IMG/VR virus record: IMGVR_UViG_3300042384_000745 | Location: 1-30,617 of that record | Length of the DNA stretch: 30,617 bases | Source: a virus | Strand: one strand, 5' to 3' | In this document: positions 15,501 to 23,429 of the stretch, piece by piece | Numbering within the stretch: position 1 is the stretch's first letter | Layout: each line of letters starts with the position of its first letter | Translations under genes and position numbers: made by a program | Notes under the pieces: model-generated | Databases searched by the model: none | What the model was told of the DNA's origin: nothing | What the model saw: the letters and a program-made list of their open reading frames with translations, nothing else

Positions 15501-15710
15501 CCCGTATTGCTTGATCGCGGCGCGGCGTGTGGCAGGAATGATCTGATAGACCGTCCTTGCGCCCGCGCTCGATACCTGGTCGGCATTTGTCCGCTCGCCC
15601 TTGGTGCGGACTGACTGTAAAAGCCCTGCCGGCAGGCCAAGTTTATCCGTGACTCTGGCGTCCAGCGCGTCATAGGACGCGGCCCGATAACTGATTTCGT
15701 GGCCCTTCAT
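12591..15710 (-). CDS. DNA ejection protein with N-terminal lytic transglycosylase domain
   Basis: 1039 residues in the P22 gp16 position. Residues about 25-115 resemble a lytic transglycosylase: Glu39 (TKGERTN) as candidate catalytic acid, SSAGARTVYQIIPATRRAA, and AEYHGGTNP in place of the usual GYNAG motif. A long middle region (about 245-420) is rich in Ala/Gly with hydrophobic runs suited to membrane insertion. The C-terminal half is helical. Such proteins leave the capsid with the DNA and help open a path through the wall and inner membrane. It starts in ATGA overlap with the preceding ejection gene and ends 3 nt before the tailspike start. Confidence 0.85.
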   Translation of the reverse strand: MKGHEISYRAASYDALDARVTDKLGLPAGLLQSVRTKGERTNADQVSSAGARTVYQIIPATRRAAIKQYGIDPYLSAENAAEVAGRLLSDSLKRNGGDPARAVAEYHGGTNPANHGPITRAYVGRVTGSSGLNGTRRGLVPAIPEAILTNYNTPGAMSAADRKRIDDAIKAGSLALPEGMALTRPQEAAKPDAAVIPKRVIDNFNNRSEMTENERAMLERDLADGLIVLPQGATLKRPDPLAAGQRLAMGAGGVARGAAALIDMPINAVNAAANLPFVLAGQKAPIPTTGPFSGAVDQALNAANVPMPATKGEKVVDAIVQGATQGLATAGIGGLMSGAAGITGAVGRSLAAAPVLDTVASGVAGGAAEKARQSGAGVIGQLGAALVGGGGTALSVSALERVAAKFGPKTARVIETVPEEVAFNKNGAITEEGLHYADRADVAPAELKAAYAEVGAPEPVAAGPAARASDSAAPEPAAPVLSSNEAAAVERAGVRVAEDGTVDPASVRAKASEAPPAPDAVNATAVDPNAPLPATAAARLTEATSEGVPLTKGQATQDFSAQDAEQTLKAQASGEGEKARAFLARQQEAIAGAVEKFRSGFGDPAMNATERGAIVKDSLRELSDQGRAGVSALYKQAREVAQGLGENARSVLDLDTAPLLAKMRELWIDEAVPEQVRNALRQKAAQYGLIGKNPKTVEGITAVELMDDAGKVAERIKFAGPVRRLAVDNAEDLRQTVNDLYAADTSRRSQALKGVIDTAVSDAVERAAVEGQGDVGAAFKAGREAFITQKKTFGAKDVVQRLIDFKKGTQTDIVLPENAIREIFAGGPEGLTTLKKIKAVLLSQPTPNSRAAWKAIQAHGVADIFKAALSPSGDISGARLSTAIKKFGPDKLKVLLEPSDFGQLMKLQRIIKTATVPLPNTVNPSGSGYKVIQFLSQQAQRLGPVASIVGGPVKPVVDAVAGLIKTGQEASAAKAALEGVTNFTPQAAALTDAKAAATKPDLKAGTAEAVRAFIDLTASTRLIAPLIAGTAASNQSEKD

Positions 15711-17038
15711 TTGGGAGCCATCCGCGCTTGGGCTGCGGCCTTGGCCTGCTCCCTGTTGCGCTCCGTAATCACGGCGCTAAACCGCTCACCGGGCTTGACC
15801 AGCCGATTGCCGACAAAAAAGCCGCCGTTGCGGGCTGGACCAAGCGAACCGCCATTGCCAACCAGCCAATCGGCTTGCAGGTCATTGTCCTGGGCAACGA
15901 GGTCTTGCATTTTGGCCACGCCGCGCAGGAAAGCGACCATCGTGTCGGCGCTTGCCGTTGGTTCGGGAAAGCCCTTAAGGGCCATTTGAATGTCTTTATC
16001 TGAGGCTGGACCGGGCGGCAGACTTTTCACCGCCTGCTGATTTCTCAATTGCTCATAGTCGCGGCGCAACTGGGTAACGGCGCTGGCATCGCCAGACAGG
16101 CCGGTCAGGGCCGTGATAACACCGGCTGTAACACCGCCTGATGCACTGGCCGTGGCCAACTTGTCGGCAAGGCTACTGGCCTTCGCGGATAGTGACCGCG
16201 CAGAGGTCGAGTTAAGGACTGCCGTATTGACCAACGCCTGAGCGGGTGCAGGTAGGGTGTTGGCTGTCTGGTCTAGCTGTGCATATCGGATCGCGACATC
16301 GTCCTGATATCTACCAACATCCAAGTTAAGCCGCGCCGCTTCGTTTGCGGTTTGAGCCTGCCACCGCCTAGCCTGCGCCGCCTTGGACTGACGTTCAGCC
16401 TCGGCATTCGGAGCGATCTGGCTGGTCTCGGCAATGGTCTTGTTCGCAGTGGCAATTGCGCCTTGGGTCGCAGCCGCGTTTTGGGCGATTTCCCCAGGTA
16501 ACTTGGCATTAGCTCGGTCGGCGTCGCCAAGATTACCAAAGGTCGCGGCAAACTGGTCAGGGCCAACAGTGCCAGCAAGGCTATAGACCGACGCGGCGCG
16601 GGCTGCGGCGGGGTCTTCATTGATCAGGTCCAGCATCTGTTGATCGTCGGACGTATCGCGACCTGCGGCCTTGTCGGCATCAATGCGGCGCTGAAGAATG
16701 CGAGAGGCATCTTGCGGACGCCCGGCGCTTAGATAGCCGTGAACCGCCGTTTGATCTTTTAAGTTTATGCTTTGGGTTTCAGCGTCCGAGGCTTTGTGCG
16801 CCGCCTGGATGGCCTCTCGCGATTTTGGATCAAGCATAAACAGCGTCCGGACATTTTCGGCGGACGGATTCTTGATAAAGGCCTCCTGCGCCGCATCAAG
16901 CCGCGCCTGCGCCTGTTGAGCCTGCACCATCTCGGCCTGTTGTGCCTGACGCTGTTGAGCCGCGCGGAGGCTGTCGGTGAAGGCCTTGCCGACATCAATA
17001 TTGGACAACTGCCCCCAGTAGTCGATTGGCCCTTCCAT
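15707..17038 (-). CDS. DNA ejection (internal virion) protein, gp20-like position
   Basis: 443 residues, almost all helical and very rich in Gln and Ala: RAAQQRQAQQAEMVQAQQAQ at about 25-44, and SLSAKASSLADKLATASASG further on. It ends with a compact segment containing NGGFFVGNRLVKPGERFSAV. The size, composition and position between the gp7-like and gp16-like genes match P22 gp20, one of three proteins ejected into the host. Sequence identity to gp20 cannot be judged here. It begins in a TAATG overlap with the previous gene. Confidence 0.75.
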   Translation of the reverse strand: MEGPIDYWGQLSNIDVGKAFTDSLRAAQQRQAQQAEMVQAQQAQARLDAAQEAFIKNPSAENVRTLFMLDPKSREAIQAAHKASDAETQSINLKDQTAVHGYLSAGRPQDASRILQRRIDADKAAGRDTSDDQQMLDLINEDPAAARAASVYSLAGTVGPDQFAATFGNLGDADRANAKLPGEIAQNAAATQGAIATANKTIAETSQIAPNAEAERQSKAAQARRWQAQTANEAARLNLDVGRYQDDVAIRYAQLDQTANTLPAPAQALVNTAVLNSTSARSLSAKASSLADKLATASASGGVTAGVITALTGLSGDASAVTQLRRDYEQLRNQQAVKSLPPGPASDKDIQMALKGFPEPTASADTMVAFLRGVAKMQDLVAQDNDLQADWLVGNGGSLGPARNGGFFVGNRLVKPGERFSAVITERNREQAKAAAQARMAPK

Positions 17039-17730
17039 TAGAGAAAAGCCTTTGCAAGAGCGGCCCAGTTAATGCCGCCACCGGTCCCGCCCGCCCCCGG
17101 CGCAGGTTGCCCGCCGCCAAAATCGAACTTGCCAACAAGATTGCCAATGATGTCAGCCCCGGCCTTCATTTGCTCTAGGCTAGCATTAGCCCGACCAAGG
17201 ATGCCGCCCGCTTGGGCTTGGCCCTGACCAACTCGAAGCTTTGCAACATTGGTTGCGGTCCCCGCGCCAAGCTGGCCAATATTGGTCGCCGTGGCGTTGC
17301 CGCCTTCGGAAATTCCACCAAGATTGGCTAACTGGTTTTGAATGACCCTTGCCAGGGTGTCGGAGCCAAAATTGGCTAGGCTGCTTTGAATATCCCCGCC
17401 GCGCAGACCACCTGTTGCCGATCCGTTCTGCAAGATCGTTTCTTGACCTGTACGAAATAGCGACTGAAAGAGCGGGCTATCCTTTAGGGCCGCTATCGCA
17501 TCGGCCTGCATTGATCCGCCATTGAGCCCTAAAAGGTCACTCTGACCGCTAAGGGCCTTGCGCCCAGCCTCGGTCCAAGGGGCTAGAGAAGCTTGCGTCG
17601 CGGCCTGTTGCGCGGTGACGGCATCAATAGCCTGTTGGGCAGCGGCCTGCTGGGCTGCGGCGGCTTGGCCAGCGGCCTTCTTCTTCTTCGATGCCCCAAA
17701 AAACGAGGCGATGCTTGAAAAGATACCCAC
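17038..17730 (-). CDS. DNA transfer (ejection) protein, gp7-like
   Basis: 230 residues starting MGIFSSIASFFGASKKKKAA, a short amphipathic start with a Lys cluster. An Ala/Gln helix follows, then the block DSPLFQSLFRTGQETILQNG and ATGGLRGGDIQSSLANFGSD. I know the pattern FRTGQE.ILQNASATGGLRGG from P22-type DNA transfer proteins (gp7/p32 type). The C-terminus is Gly-rich. It is the first of the three ejection genes and has a copy of the repeated late-region motif 37 bp upstream of its start, suggesting that it begins a transcription unit. Confidence 0.82.
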   Translation of the reverse strand: MGIFSSIASFFGASKKKKAAGQAAAAQQAAAQQAIDAVTAQQAATQASLAPWTEAGRKALSGQSDLLGLNGGSMQADAIAALKDSPLFQSLFRTGQETILQNGSATGGLRGGDIQSSLANFGSDTLARVIQNQLANLGGISEGGNATATNIGQLGAGTATNVAKLRVGQGQAQAGGILGRANASLEQMKAGADIIGNLVGKFDFGGGQPAPGAGGTGGGINWAALAKAFL

Positions 17731-17766
17731 GGCGACCCCCGGCTGTTATCTTGGGGATGCGATTGA

Positions 17767-17786
17767 AATCGTAACGGGTCAAAGCA
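17767..17786 (-). repeat. Repeated late-region motif, copy A
   Basis: On the coding strand this reads TGCTTTGACCCGTTACGATT. The same 20 bases occur at 23430-23449, and a 16-of-19 match occurs at 25692-25710. It lies in the gap between the needle-position gene and the gp7-like gene, 37 bp before the latter's start. It contains TTGACC but no standard -10 box at normal spacing. It is a candidate late promoter or regulator site. Confidence 0.6.
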
Positions 17787-17799
17787 CCAAGGATCAGGC

Positions 17800-18327
17800 C
17801 TATGGCGTGGCACTCAGGCGGATGTAATAGGTGGTGCCATTGATGCTCACCGGGATCGAATGCGTTGACGCCGTGACCGTGGCTGTTGGCGTGGAGTCAA
17901 TTCGCAAACTGTCGCACCGCAAGGAGGATTGGACATCAACGGGCTGCGTTAGCATGATGGGGGCCGCATTAAGGACAGCCAGGGCATCAACCACGATCTT
18001 AACCAGACCAGCGGTCGCCACATCCAGCGACACGCCCGCTCCGCCCATTAGAACACGCTCCGCCGATAAGGCCCCCGATGATGCCAGGACAACAAACGCC
18101 GCCGCCGCGATTGTATCCGCCGTAGACTGGGCGGATGCCGCCGCCGCCGCCGATGCCGCCGCCGCCGCCGTAGCTGCATCAGCTACGGCCTGAGCCTCCA
18201 CCGCGTTTTCTACCGCGCCGCTAACCTGCGACGCCGCCCGCTGGATATTCTCAAAAGCTAGGATGGTGCGGTTGTCCTGCCCAAAGAACCGGCTTAGGGC
18301 TGCGCGGTCAATCTCATATTCGATCAT
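17800..18327 (-). CDS. Ala-rich coiled-coil virion protein in tail-needle position (175 aa)
   Basis: 175 residues. The N-terminus, IDRAALSRFFGQDNRTILAF, continues into a helical ENIQRAASQ. Residues about 40-78 are an almost pure Ala/Ser helix (coding DNA full of GCC repeats at about 18120-18175). A beta-like C-terminal part contains LMGGAGVSLDVATAGLV and THSIPVSINGTTYYIRLSA. It lies directly after the gp10-like gene, where P22 has gp26, the trimeric needle that plugs the tail. A needle role is plausible from position and coiled-coil character, but I do not recognise gp26 sequence. It could instead be a minor tail protein. Confidence 0.6.
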   Translation of the reverse strand: MIEYEIDRAALSRFFGQDNRTILAFENIQRAASQVSGAVENAVEAQAVADAATAAAAASAAAAASAQSTADTIAAAAFVVLASSGALSAERVLMGGAGVSLDVATAGLVKIVVDALAVLNAAPIMLTQPVDVQSSLRCDSLRIDSTPTATVTASTHSIPVSINGTTYYIRLSATP

Positions 18328-19724
18328 ACCGTCAAGGCCTCTATATCGGCCTCAAGGCGGGAGAATGAAGCAATAGCCGTATTAGCACCCCGAAACCGCA
18401 GGCCCGCATAGGCGCGCACCATGATCTTTGGTCGCCATTGCATCCGCTTGCGGCTCTCGCCAGTCTTGCCCAGTGATATGGCCCGTTCCTGCCCCCAGGT
18501 GCGGCCATCTTGCGTGATGGATAAAAAGGCGGTCGGGTCGCTACCAAAGGGGCAGGCACCCGGTACGCCGAACAGTTCAAGCGCCTTGATCAGCACCCCT
18601 CGCCCATCGTTATAAATCAGTGCGGTGTCAAACTGCCAGCCCGCGACAATGCCAAAATGGGTCTGGACGCTTTCATCCATGTAACCCACCATGCCATCCA
18701 GTGAGCCGACAATCCATTGGCCATTGGTCAGGACGGCATGGCGCGGCGCATAGGCCTGATCCGCCATGATCCCAGAGGCGCGGATGTGCCAAACCGATTG
18801 CTCCGCCCTGCGCGACGCTTGGTGGCTATAAACGAGGGTCTTATCAGGCAGATGGACCAATAGGCGCTGTTCATTGGCATCGACAACAGCCTCAAGCTCT
18901 ATGGTCGACAATTGGCCGTCGCTCAGTTCGCCAAGGATTCGGTCAATCTCTGGCGTAGAGATCGGCAAGGCTTGGCCTGGTCCCCCTAGATAGACGCTGG
19001 CCCTTTCATTGCGCGAGGCCCCGACGCAAGCGAAAGTGTCCAAAAAGTGCGCTTTGGCATAAGTGCCGATTGTGCCCTTTGGAATCAAGCCGCCATTGTT
19101 TCTTGCAAAGGGAAAGCCTGAACCGCCGACATTCTGAAAGTTCTCGGTCGTGGTCTGATTGATTGCATAGACCTCACCCCTAATCTTAATCAAGCTGACA
19201 ATCTGGTCAGGGCTTTCCTCGGATGAGCCATATTTTAAGGGGTTGACCGCAAAGGGGTCGCTTAACTCTGTGACGACCAGATTAGTGCCGTCAGTCGTCA
19301 TAAAATAGCCCGCGATCCAGATCACATCTAGGACGAGGCCTAGGTCAGGGTCTGTAACCTGCGCTAGGCTTGATCCATTCCAGTAGAAAAGCTTGCCGTT
19401 TGAGGCAATAGCCAGACGGTCAAAGCTGTAATCCATTGAAACCGGACCGCCATTGTCGCCGACCTCGCCAAGCACGGTCACGACCGATCCATCTATTCGG
19501 ACCAGTTTGGACCCCATGACCCGGTAGCAAGCCCCATTCCAGTTGATAGCCCCGCGATCCCGGCCCGGCCCGGTGCTGATCAGGGTCACGCCGGGCGGAC
19601 TGTGGAGATAGCCGTCTGATAAGCCGCTTTCGGCAATCACAGGCTCAAGATTGATTGGATAACTGGTTCGCAACCGGGCCGTTGCATCGGCCTTGATGCC
19701 AGACAGGGTGCTAATCCGCGTCAT
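18324..19724 (-). CDS. Packaged-DNA stabilisation / tail hub protein, gp10-like
   Basis: 466 residues with the P22 gp10 layout: YPINLEPVIAESGLSDGYLH near the start, SPPGVTLISTGPGRDRGAIN, VMGSKLVRIDGSVVTVLGEV, then FDRLAIASNGKLFYWNGSSL and DQIVSLIKIRGEVYAINQTT. This is a beta-propeller-like series. In P22 this protein forms a ring below gp4 and holds the DNA in after packaging. Length agrees with the family (472 aa in P22). The gene overlaps both neighbours by ATGA, so it is coupled to the gp4-like gene upstream. Confidence 0.9.
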   Translation of the reverse strand: MTRISTLSGIKADATARLRTSYPINLEPVIAESGLSDGYLHSPPGVTLISTGPGRDRGAINWNGACYRVMGSKLVRIDGSVVTVLGEVGDNGGPVSMDYSFDRLAIASNGKLFYWNGSSLAQVTDPDLGLVLDVIWIAGYFMTTDGTNLVVTELSDPFAVNPLKYGSSEESPDQIVSLIKIRGEVYAINQTTTENFQNVGGSGFPFARNNGGLIPKGTIGTYAKAHFLDTFACVGASRNERASVYLGGPGQALPISTPEIDRILGELSDGQLSTIELEAVVDANEQRLLVHLPDKTLVYSHQASRRAEQSVWHIRASGIMADQAYAPRHAVLTNGQWIVGSLDGMVGYMDESVQTHFGIVAGWQFDTALIYNDGRGVLIKALELFGVPGACPFGSDPTAFLSITQDGRTWGQERAISLGKTGESRKRMQWRPKIMVRAYAGLRFRGANTAIASFSRLEADIEALTV

Positions 19725-20446
19725 ACCCCTGCCGCCCCATAACGGCGACTGCCCGCCCCTAGCGCGACCATTGATGGGATAGGACGACTTTGGATGACCG
19801 CGCTTGCAGCTCGCAGCGCATTGAGACCCTGCGCCAGCGCAATCCGGCTTTCGCTGCTCATGGTCTTGCCAATCGCGGGCATGATCCGCAGGGCCAAGGA
19901 CAGGGCGACGATGTTTAAAGCCCAGTCTGGCAGATAGGAGGCGTCCCCTAGATCGCCGCCGCCCAGAACCAAGGGCCTGTTATAGCCCAGAACAATGTTG
20001 CAGCCTGGGCCGGCCCATTCGAGCATGAGCGCATCCAGACGGCGCAGGGCTGAGAATTGTTCCTCTGGCGTGGCGTCGAAGGCATAACCTGCTAGCCCGA
20101 TTTCTTCAAACGCCATGGTGATGATGGTGCGCTTTGTTACCGTTGCGGGGACCGTGCTGCTTCCACTGTCAATCCGCAGGGTGATTTGGTCGGTCAGAAC
20201 CTGCCCAAGGTCGGTCCTGACCGTATGGTTAAACACGGTGGTGGTCGCGTCTGTGCCGCCCGTGATCAGGGCTTGGACTGAGGTTGCGCCGTTATCGCCA
20301 TCAAGAACCACGGATGATTTAACAACCGCCGTTCCGCTGGCAACCGTCAAAGTGTGGGATGCAATCTGGTCGCCGCCAAGCTCGGTGGCCCAGTCTATGA
20401 CATAGGCGACGGTCTCAGTTGGTTTTTTTGGCGACCAGATGATCAT
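19721..20446 (-). CDS. gp4-like tail accessory factor fused to a beta-rich adaptor domain
   Basis: 241 residues in two parts. Residues about 104-241 resemble P22 gp4: KRTIITMAFEEIGLAGYAFD, EEQFSALRRLDALMLEWAGP and LPDWALNIVALSLALRIMPA. gp4 binds the portal and starts tail assembly. Residues 1-92 form an extra beta domain (PTETVAYVIDWATELGGDQI, HTLTVASGTAVVKSSVV, QALITGGTDATTTVF) of the type seen as a separate small fibre-tail adaptor protein in other phages. P22 gp4 is only about 166 aa, so this is either a fusion or an acquired head domain. A Ser/Thr linker joins the parts. Confidence 0.8.
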   Translation of the reverse strand: MIIWSPKKPTETVAYVIDWATELGGDQIASHTLTVASGTAVVKSSVVLDGDNGATSVQALITGGTDATTTVFNHTVRTDLGQVLTDQITLRIDSGSSTVPATVTKRTIITMAFEEIGLAGYAFDATPEEQFSALRRLDALMLEWAGPGCNIVLGYNRPLVLGGGDLGDASYLPDWALNIVALSLALRIMPAIGKTMSSESRIALAQGLNALRAASAVIQSRPIPSMVALGAGSRRYGAAGV

Positions 20447-20458
20447 GACAAGCGGCCC

Positions 20459-20797
20459 CTAGAACCCGTTGCCGGGCGTTACCAAAAGATTACCATCGGC
20501 TATGGATGCAATGGCGCTGATCCGCTTGTCCCCAAAGCCAACCGAGATCACGAACCGATGACCCGGAGGGACCGGAAAACCGCCCGGCGCAGCGGCAAGG
20601 CCCGCAACCGTGGCATTGACCCCGGCATCGGTATTGGATGGCAGGGTCGCGACACGCAAAAAGGCAATGGCCGTCGCCGATGAATTATACAGCATCAACT
20701 GGTCGCAGCCGTCTGGAATCGCCACAGGGGTCGATGCTGTGATTGCGTTGGGAATATAGAAGCTACTGGCTGGGCTGGGGCAAAAGGGCTTAAGCAT
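20459..20797 (-). CDS. Small beta-rich structural protein (112 aa)
   Basis: 112 residues: SFYIPNAITASTPVAIPDG, LMLYNSSATAIAFLRVATLP, PGGFPVPPGHRFVISVGFGD and a final DGNLLVTPGNGF. Alternating short strands and the ending ..TPG.G are typical of small virion proteins found between the coat and tail genes of many phages, possibly decoration or head-completion proteins. It recalls in outline the product at 9021. The start ATG overlaps the previous gene's stop. The role is inferred from position only. Confidence 0.65.
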   Translation of the reverse strand: MLKPFCPSPASSFYIPNAITASTPVAIPDGCDQLMLYNSSATAIAFLRVATLPSNTDAGVNATVAGLAAAPGGFPVPPGHRFVISVGFGDKRISAIASIADGNLLVTPGNGF

Positions 20798-21149
20798 CGC
20801 CAGCCACCTTGGCCTCTATGGCCTTTTCGATTTCCGTAACCAGCCCCTTGCGGGTCTTGCCCGACCGTTCAGCCGTCAGCAGGCCTGACAATTCTTCCGC
20901 AGTTAGTTCGGCTAAAAGCGGCGTTATCTCGGAAACCGACGCATCAAGAATGCTATCATAGGCACTGCCAAATGCGCTATCAGGATTAAGGGCCGCGACA
21001 GCCTCCGGGCCTGACAACCAACCGTCAAGGCGGGCATCGGCCTCTTGATCGCTATCCACGATCAGAAGGTCAAGCGGTAGACCCCACGCCTCAGGACAGG
21101 CCTTGGCCTTATCCTCAGATGGGCGATATAGCATGGTCTGGTCTGTCAT
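20790..21149 (-). CDS. Hypothetical protein between coat and tail genes (119 aa)
   Basis: I chose ATG 21149 (MTDQTMLYRPSEDKAKACPE), which follows an AGGGAT site. The longer ORF would begin inside the coat gene and cross the terminator at 21172-21199. The protein is acidic and ends with LTAEELSGLLTAERSGKTRK followed by a helix. This small C-terminal helical domain (EL..L...E..GK.R) recurs at the ends of several phage head proteins. It is the first gene after the coat terminator, so it should be expressed at a lower level. The function is unknown. Confidence 0.65.
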   Translation of the reverse strand: MTDQTMLYRPSEDKAKACPEAWGLPLDLLIVDSDQEADARLDGWLSGPEAVAALNPDSAFGSAYDSILDASVSEITPLLAELTAEELSGLLTAERSGKTRKGLVTEIEKAIEAKVAGDA

Positions 21150-21171
21150 TGGGTAATCCCTGAATCGTGAG

Positions 21172-21199
21172 AAAAAAGGGGAGAGCCGAAGCCCTCCCC
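21172..21199 (-). terminator. Rho-independent terminator after the coat gene
   Basis: On the minus strand: GGGGAGGGC, TTCG tetraloop, GCTCTCCCC (9-bp stem with one G-T pair), then TTTTTT. This is the strongest intrinsic terminator I found in the window. It lies 19 nt after the coat stop codon and inside the late operon, so it probably attenuates rather than ends late transcription. Confidence 0.9.
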
Positions 21200-21217
21200 G
21201 ATTGCGTTCGGCTAGAC

Positions 21218-22489
21218 CTAGGTCTGACCGAACAGGGTGATCCCCATCATTTCGGGCTGGGCAGCAACCGTACCCCACAGCGCGTCAACCCGGTACTTGG
21301 TGGAGAGGTCGTTGATACCGCCTTGGCGGGTCATAACCAACTCAAAGCCCTGATCGGTCGCTCCGCGCATAACGGCCAAACCGCTGTCCGGAGCCGGTGC
21401 CAGACGGCCTGGCAGGATTTGGACAGCGTCGCCCTGCCAGAACGGGTTCACAGAGGCCGTGACCGTATTCAGGAAGGTGATCGCCGCGCCATTGGCAGGT
21501 GTTGCCGTGACGTTCTGATACATGGCCTCGGCATTGGTCGCGCCACCATTGCTGATAATGGGAGGCGTGATCTGCACCGTACCAGAGCCGCCAGCGCCGG
21601 TCAGGATTGCGGTGATACGGAAGGTCTTGAGTTGGCCCGTGTCCTGCTTAGTGATGTGGTGACACGCATTGACGCCTGCAATCGTGAAAGCATCGCCGAC
21701 CTTGACCGTGCCGGAAGCCACACTAATGGTGATGGTCTGGAACCGGTTGTCCACGTTCAAGGAGCCGCGCCCCGCCGTTAGGGTAGCAGCAGCCGGAGTG
21801 TAAAACTGGTTGGCACCGTTCAAGGTTACGGTAACGCCAGCCGCCGCAGTCAGGCGATAAGCATAGTCCATCTTATACAGGTCGAAGCCTGCAATGTCTG
21901 GCACTATGGCCTTTTCATACGCCGTCAAAGCCGCAGCTGCGCTTGAGGTTTTCACCTTGGCAAGGTCTGCGGCCATGTTGTTGTAATCGCGCGGCGAGGC
22001 AAGGAATTTGCGGTCTTCGCGGGGAATGCCCTGTTCGGTGAACAATGCATCAGCCAACTGAATATCATCAAACCCAGTGGCTGCGACGTTGCGCTTATTG
22101 ACCAGGGTGCCAAACAAGGAAGCCACCGTCATAACGTCAACATTCATGTCGGCGCTTAGACGTTGATAGGCCGCTTTGGATAGGCGGGTCTCTTGCTGAC
22201 CATCGCGCAATTCACGGGCGGTCATAACCCAAGGCGCGTGGCGTTGGGTATTGATCACGGCGGGAACCGACAACTGGGTCACGTCCTTGAAATTGCTCGT
22301 GGCATCGTTACCGGCATAGGTGGTCATAATGTAAGGCTGAGGCAGCCACATAATGTCGCCGGTGCGCTCCATTTGCAATTGGTCAAACTTAGTGACAACA
22401 GCGGCGCGGCTGGCAACCAGTGCGTCGTCATAGCCTTCCAGCATGTTGTCGAAAATTACGCGCTCTTCTTTTGAGAAACCGTTAGGCAT
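21218..22489 (-). CDS. Major capsid protein, P22 coat family
   Basis: 423 residues, close to P22 coat (430). It has the P22-type N-terminal layout (SKEERVIFDNMLEGYDDALV, IMWLPQPYIMTTYAG, TQLSVPAVINTQRHAPW, ADMNVDVMTVASLFGTLV). Residues about 225-345 correspond to the inserted I-domain, with VKVGDAFTIAGVNACHHIT and DTGQLKTFRITAIL. It builds the icosahedral head with the help of the scaffold protein encoded just upstream. AAGGGG is its ribosome site. A strong terminator follows directly, fitting high coat expression relative to the genes downstream. Confidence 0.95.
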   Translation of the reverse strand: MPNGFSKEERVIFDNMLEGYDDALVASRAAVVTKFDQLQMERTGDIMWLPQPYIMTTYAGNDATSNFKDVTQLSVPAVINTQRHAPWVMTARELRDGQQETRLSKAAYQRLSADMNVDVMTVASLFGTLVNKRNVAATGFDDIQLADALFTEQGIPREDRKFLASPRDYNNMAADLAKVKTSSAAAALTAYEKAIVPDIAGFDLYKMDYAYRLTAAAGVTVTLNGANQFYTPAAATLTAGRGSLNVDNRFQTITISVASGTVKVGDAFTIAGVNACHHITKQDTGQLKTFRITAILTGAGGSGTVQITPPIISNGGATNAEAMYQNVTATPANGAAITFLNTVTASVNPFWQGDAVQILPGRLAPAPDSGLAVMRGATDQGFELVMTRQGGINDLSTKYRVDALWGTVAAQPEMMGITLFGQT

Positions 22490-22516
22490 AGCTGATCCCC
22501 TTAGGGTGAATGGTTG

Positions 22517-23374
22517 CTATTTGGCCTGGACCTTGAGCTGGCGCTTGTACCGAACGACCTCTGTACGGTCGCCGGTGCGTTCAGCCTCGGCCTCAAGCCG
22601 CTGTAGGTGCTTGTCCGTCTGACGGCTGATCGGGGCCGATCCCCTCACAATGCCCTCAGGCGCTGGTGCGGTGCGGTTGCCGGTTGTCACTTTCAGGGTT
22701 CCTTCGAGTTTTGAGACAGCGACCGCAAACTTGATGGGGTCTTGAATGGCTGCGAGGGTTGCCAACTTGGCTGGATGCTTTCCGAGGGCGTAAATGACCT
22801 TGGCTGCATCGCTGCTGGCCTTGATCACGATGGCCTGCTGCGTCTGAGACAGACCGGCCACCACTTCCTCTTCTGCGGCTTCAAAATCGCGAACCTTGAG
22901 GGCCAATTTCTTGCGCCCAAAGTCTGCCATCTCTTCCGCCCAGGCCGCTTGATTGGCCTGTGCATCCCTCTGGGCTTGGGTCGTGGCCTCTTCGGCCTGA
23001 CGCTTCCGGTCCTTCCAAGCATCAAGCGCGGTTTCAAAGGTGTCCTCGTCATAATCGCAGCTTTCAAGGGTTGGCTTTTCGCCGACCTCAACCACTTGCG
23101 GTGCTGACGGCTTGGCCAACTCTGCCAAGCGGGCATCTCGATCCCGGATTTCTGCGCGGAGCTTGCGGACAAGCCCTGAATCCTGTCCCTCGTTTGAGGC
23201 TGGCGCTGCCTCATCGCCAAAGGTTACAAGGACTTCATCCTCATCGCCTTCGGCCTCGCTATCGGTGCCCTCTTGGTCCAGATCGCCGTTACCCTCATCG
23301 GGCAAAAGGTCGTCAGTTTCCGATTCTAGGGCGCTGTCCTGCGCATCTGCCGTATTGGTCAATTCGACCCCCAT
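22517..23374 (-). CDS. Scaffolding protein
   Basis: 285 residues from ATG 23374; a GTG five codons earlier (23389) is an alternative, since neither has a clear ribosome site. The N-terminal 60 residues are very acidic (ESETDDLLPDEGNGDLDQEG). The middle is helical (DALDAWKDRKRQAEEATTQA), and the end is basic (TEVVRYKRQLKVQAK). An acidic start, a helical middle and a basic tail that docks on coat protein are the usual scaffold design. The gene lies between the portal and coat genes, as in P22. A copy of the repeated late motif lies 56 bp before the start. Confidence 0.88.
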   Translation of the reverse strand: MGVELTNTADAQDSALESETDDLLPDEGNGDLDQEGTDSEAEGDEDEVLVTFGDEAAPASNEGQDSGLVRKLRAEIRDRDARLAELAKPSAPQVVEVGEKPTLESCDYDEDTFETALDAWKDRKRQAEEATTQAQRDAQANQAAWAEEMADFGRKKLALKVRDFEAAEEEVVAGLSQTQQAIVIKASSDAAKVIYALGKHPAKLATLAAIQDPIKFAVAVSKLEGTLKVTTGNRTAPAPEGIVRGSAPISRQTDKHLQRLEAEAERTGDRTEVVRYKRQLKVQAK

Positions 23375-23429
23375 TTTTGCACTCAGCACTCACGGTGGCT
23401 GGATACCGATAAGGCTGGGTTGGAGCCGT

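Noticed and set aside
18120-18180. GCC trinucleotide repeat as an unstable microsatellite
   Set aside because: It codes the Ala/Ser helix of the 17800-18327 protein with synonymous interruptions, so it is explained by the protein.
21150-21278. N-terminal extension of the 20790 gene
   Set aside because: It would cross the terminator and run inside the coat gene; ATG 21149 has its own AGGGAT site.
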